Of a stretch of DNA of 64,000 nucleotides, positions 62,915 to 64,000 are shown piece by piece. Position numbers and translations under genes: made by a program. Where the stretch lies: assembly GCA_002256385.1 (NCBI GenBank), contig NKJD01000006.1, positions 1 to 64,000 on the forward strand. Direction: 5' to 3'. This DNA comes from Flavobacterium sp. BFFFF2. GTDB taxonomy: Bacteria > Bacteroidota > Bacteroidia > Flavobacteriales > Flavobacteriaceae. The notes below the pieces were generated by a model. It saw nothing but the letters and a program-made list of their open reading frames with translations, was not told the DNA's origin and made no database searches. The first letter of the stretch is position 1; every line of letters begins with the position of its first letter.

Positions 62915-63735
62915 TTGAGAGGAAAGTGGAAAGAGGAAAGGGAAAAGATTGAAGGATTTGAGATTTGAGATTTGAAATTGAAAGATTGAAGGATTGACCC
63001 GAGACCCATTAGAACAAATGGGTCGAACATTTGAGATTAAGAGGAGGAAGTCCAGTGGACTTCCGGAAAGCGAACTTTAGTTCGCAAATCAAAAAAATAT
63101 CTATTCCGATCAAGCTTTAGCTTGCCTCAACAAACCTGAAACCTGAAACTTGAAACCTGAAACTTGACCCGAGACCCGAAGGGGCGAACGGAGCGAAGCT
63201 AAACCTGAAACCTGAAACTTTAAACCTGACCCGAGGCCAAAGGGCGAACGGTGCGAAGCTAAACCTGAAACCTGAAACTTTAAACCTGACCCGAGGCCAA
63301 AGGGCGAACGGTGCATTTGAAATTAAAAGGAGGAAGCCCGGTGGGCTTCAGGTACGCGAGCTTTAGCTCGCCTTAACAAAACCTGAAACCTGAAACCTGA
63401 AACCTGACCCGAGGCCAAAGGCCGAACGGTGCGAAGCAAAACCTGACCCTAGACCGAAGGTCGAACTGTATGGAGCATATGATATATAGAGGAGGACTGC
63501 CAGTGGCAGTCAGGTACACAAGCTTTAGCTTGTGCATACAAACAGATAAGACTTTTTGATTAAGCCCAGTTGGCTTCAGATTTGATATTAAGAGGAGGAA
63601 GTCCAGTGGACTTCCGGAAAGCGAACTTCAGTTCGCAAATCAAAAAACAATTAATCCGATCGAGCTTTAGCTCGCCAATTTTTTCAACCTTAAACAAAAG
63701 ACTTTTAACTTTCGACTTTTGACTTTCGACTAAAA
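62915..63735. repeat. Large modular repeat array: GACCCGAG elements, paired hairpins, heptamer tracts
   Basis: About 820 bp without a gene. GACCCGAG-type elements lie at 62996-63030, 63166-63200, 63228-63260, 63288-63314, 63406-63437 and 63445-63476. Hairpin pairs: GGAAGTCCA-G-TGGACTTCC (63046-63064) with GCGAACT-TT-AGTTCGC (63070-63085) and CAAGCTTTAGCTTG (63111-63124); GAAGCCC-GGT-GGGCTTC (63333-63349) with GCGAGCT-TT-AGCTCGC (63356-63371); GACTGCCAGTGGCAGTC (63495-63511) with CACAAGCT-TT-AGCTTGTG (63517-63534); GGAAGTCCAGTGGACTTCC (63597-63615) with GCGAACT-TC-AGTTCGC (63621-63636) and CGAGCTTTAGCTCG (63661-63674). GAAACCT heptamers lie between. A near-perfect 60-bp tandem duplication is at 63181-63300. 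Confidence 0.88.
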
Positions 63736-63736
63736 T

Positions 63737-63776
63737 AAAAAACCGTAAACACCTAATAATTAGACTGTTTACGGTT
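63737..63776 (-). terminator. Terminator of the tRNA transcript
   Basis: AACCGTAAACA (63741-63751) pairs with TGTTTACGGTT (63766-63776), an 11-bp stem, and is followed by T residues on the minus strand. It lies just after tRNA-Leu. Confidence 0.9.
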
Positions 63777-63784
63777 AATACTTG

Positions 63785-63870
63785 TACTCAAGGCGGGACT
63801 TGAACCCGCACGAACATTACTGTTCACTGGATTTTAAGTCCAGCGTGTCTACCAATTCCACCACTCAAGC
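63785..63870 (-). tRNA. tRNA-Leu (anticodon UAA)
   Basis: The 86-nt class II tRNA reads on the minus strand from GCTTGAG to CTTGAGT plus A. The D region is TGGTGGAATTGGTAGACAC, the anticodon stem-loop is CTGGA-CTTAAAA-TCCAG with anticodon TAA, the long variable arm is TGAACAGTAATGTTC, and the T arm is GCGGG-TTCAAGT-CCCGC. The acceptor stem contains several G-T pairs. It is followed by a terminator and probably shares a transcript with tRNA-Gly. Confidence 0.95.
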
Positions 63871-63881
63871 CTTGGTATTCG

Positions 63882-63954
63882 AGCGAAAAACGGGATTCGA
63901 ACCCGCGACCTCGACCTTGGCAAGGTCGCGCTCTACCAACTGAGCTATTTTCGC
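63882..63954 (-). tRNA. tRNA-Gly (anticodon GCC)
   Basis: The 73-nt tRNA on the minus strand has acceptor GCGAAAA/TTTTCGC, D arm AGCTCAGTTGGTAGAGC, anticodon stem GACCT/AGGTC around a loop with anticodon GCC, and T arm GCGGG-TTCGAAT-CCCGT. It lies 11 bp upstream of tRNA-Leu in the direction of transcription. Confidence 0.95.
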
Positions 63955-64000
63955 CTATACAACTTCGGAGCATATAACCCCTTGGTTGCGGATGCAAATG

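Noticed and set aside
62915..63735. CRISPR-like repeats
   Set aside because: Repeat units are of unequal spacing and orientation, there are no unique spacers of constant length, and no cas genes are near. The structure is a set of hairpin modules and simple repeats.

Overview
This window comes from the chromosome of a Bacteroidota bacterium, most likely Flavobacteriia-like. The evidence is: promoters of the TAnnTTTG type upstream of many genes, no consistent Shine-Dalgarno sequences, proteins with type IX secretion (T9SS) type A and type B C-terminal signals, a DUF5723 protein, a CAL67264-type mini-protein between ctaA and ettA, a DnaX without the zinc-module cysteines, and an IS982-family transposase end. 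Most of the window is ordinary core genome in short operons on both strands.

Layout. 1-1700: truncated IS982 transposase and an orphan REC-AraC response regulator, with two near-identical 29-bp repeats on either side of it. 1.7-12.7 kb (+): BatA-like membrane protein, Tic20/DUF4870-like protein, esterase, tsaC, cca, ctaA, the 58-aa protein, ettA, a secreted unknown and a class-C beta-lactamase-fold hydrolase. 13-22.7 kb (mostly -): DUF5723 outer-membrane protein, RluA-type pseudouridine synthase, panB, alaS, a CpcT/CpeT-like lipoprotein, marC and dnaX. 22.9-27.1 kb (+): ECF sigma factor, membrane protein, TraB/GumN protein, STAS-like protein, RNase Z and pirin. 28-33.8 kb (+): two tandem T9SS type A paralogues. 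34-41.3 kb: tag (-), yggS, an exonuclease/GIY-YIG fusion, nhaA, DUF4345, a frameshifted small gene, a FISUMP-domain protein and a lipoprotein. 41.5-44.7 kb (-): ABC ATPase, UbiB-like kinase and TetR regulator. 45.2-48.2 kb (+): hemB, cytochrome c lipoprotein and a double nucleoside-recognition membrane protein. 48.3-53.3 kb (-): DUF1572, KirBac channel, Uup and RseP. 53.5-62.9 kb: FAD oxidoreductase, YitT, LigB-type dioxygenase, a large T9SS type B repeat protein and an acyl-CoA carboxylase beta subunit. The window ends with tRNA-Leu(UAA) and tRNA-Gly(GCC) on the minus strand.

Two things stand out. First, dnaX is split at an A10 run. The first frame gives a 361-aa gamma-like protein, and a -1 shift at A AAA AAG opens a 220-codon C-terminal extension, so programmed frameshifting (or transcript slippage) probably makes both tau and gamma. 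Second, the large intergenic gaps are filled by a modular repeat family: 7-8 nt simple-sequence tracts lead into a GACCCGAG element containing a small hairpin, and this is often followed by two short perfect hairpins. Stem sequences differ between copies, but both arms change together, so pairing is kept. This is the best candidate here for something undescribed.
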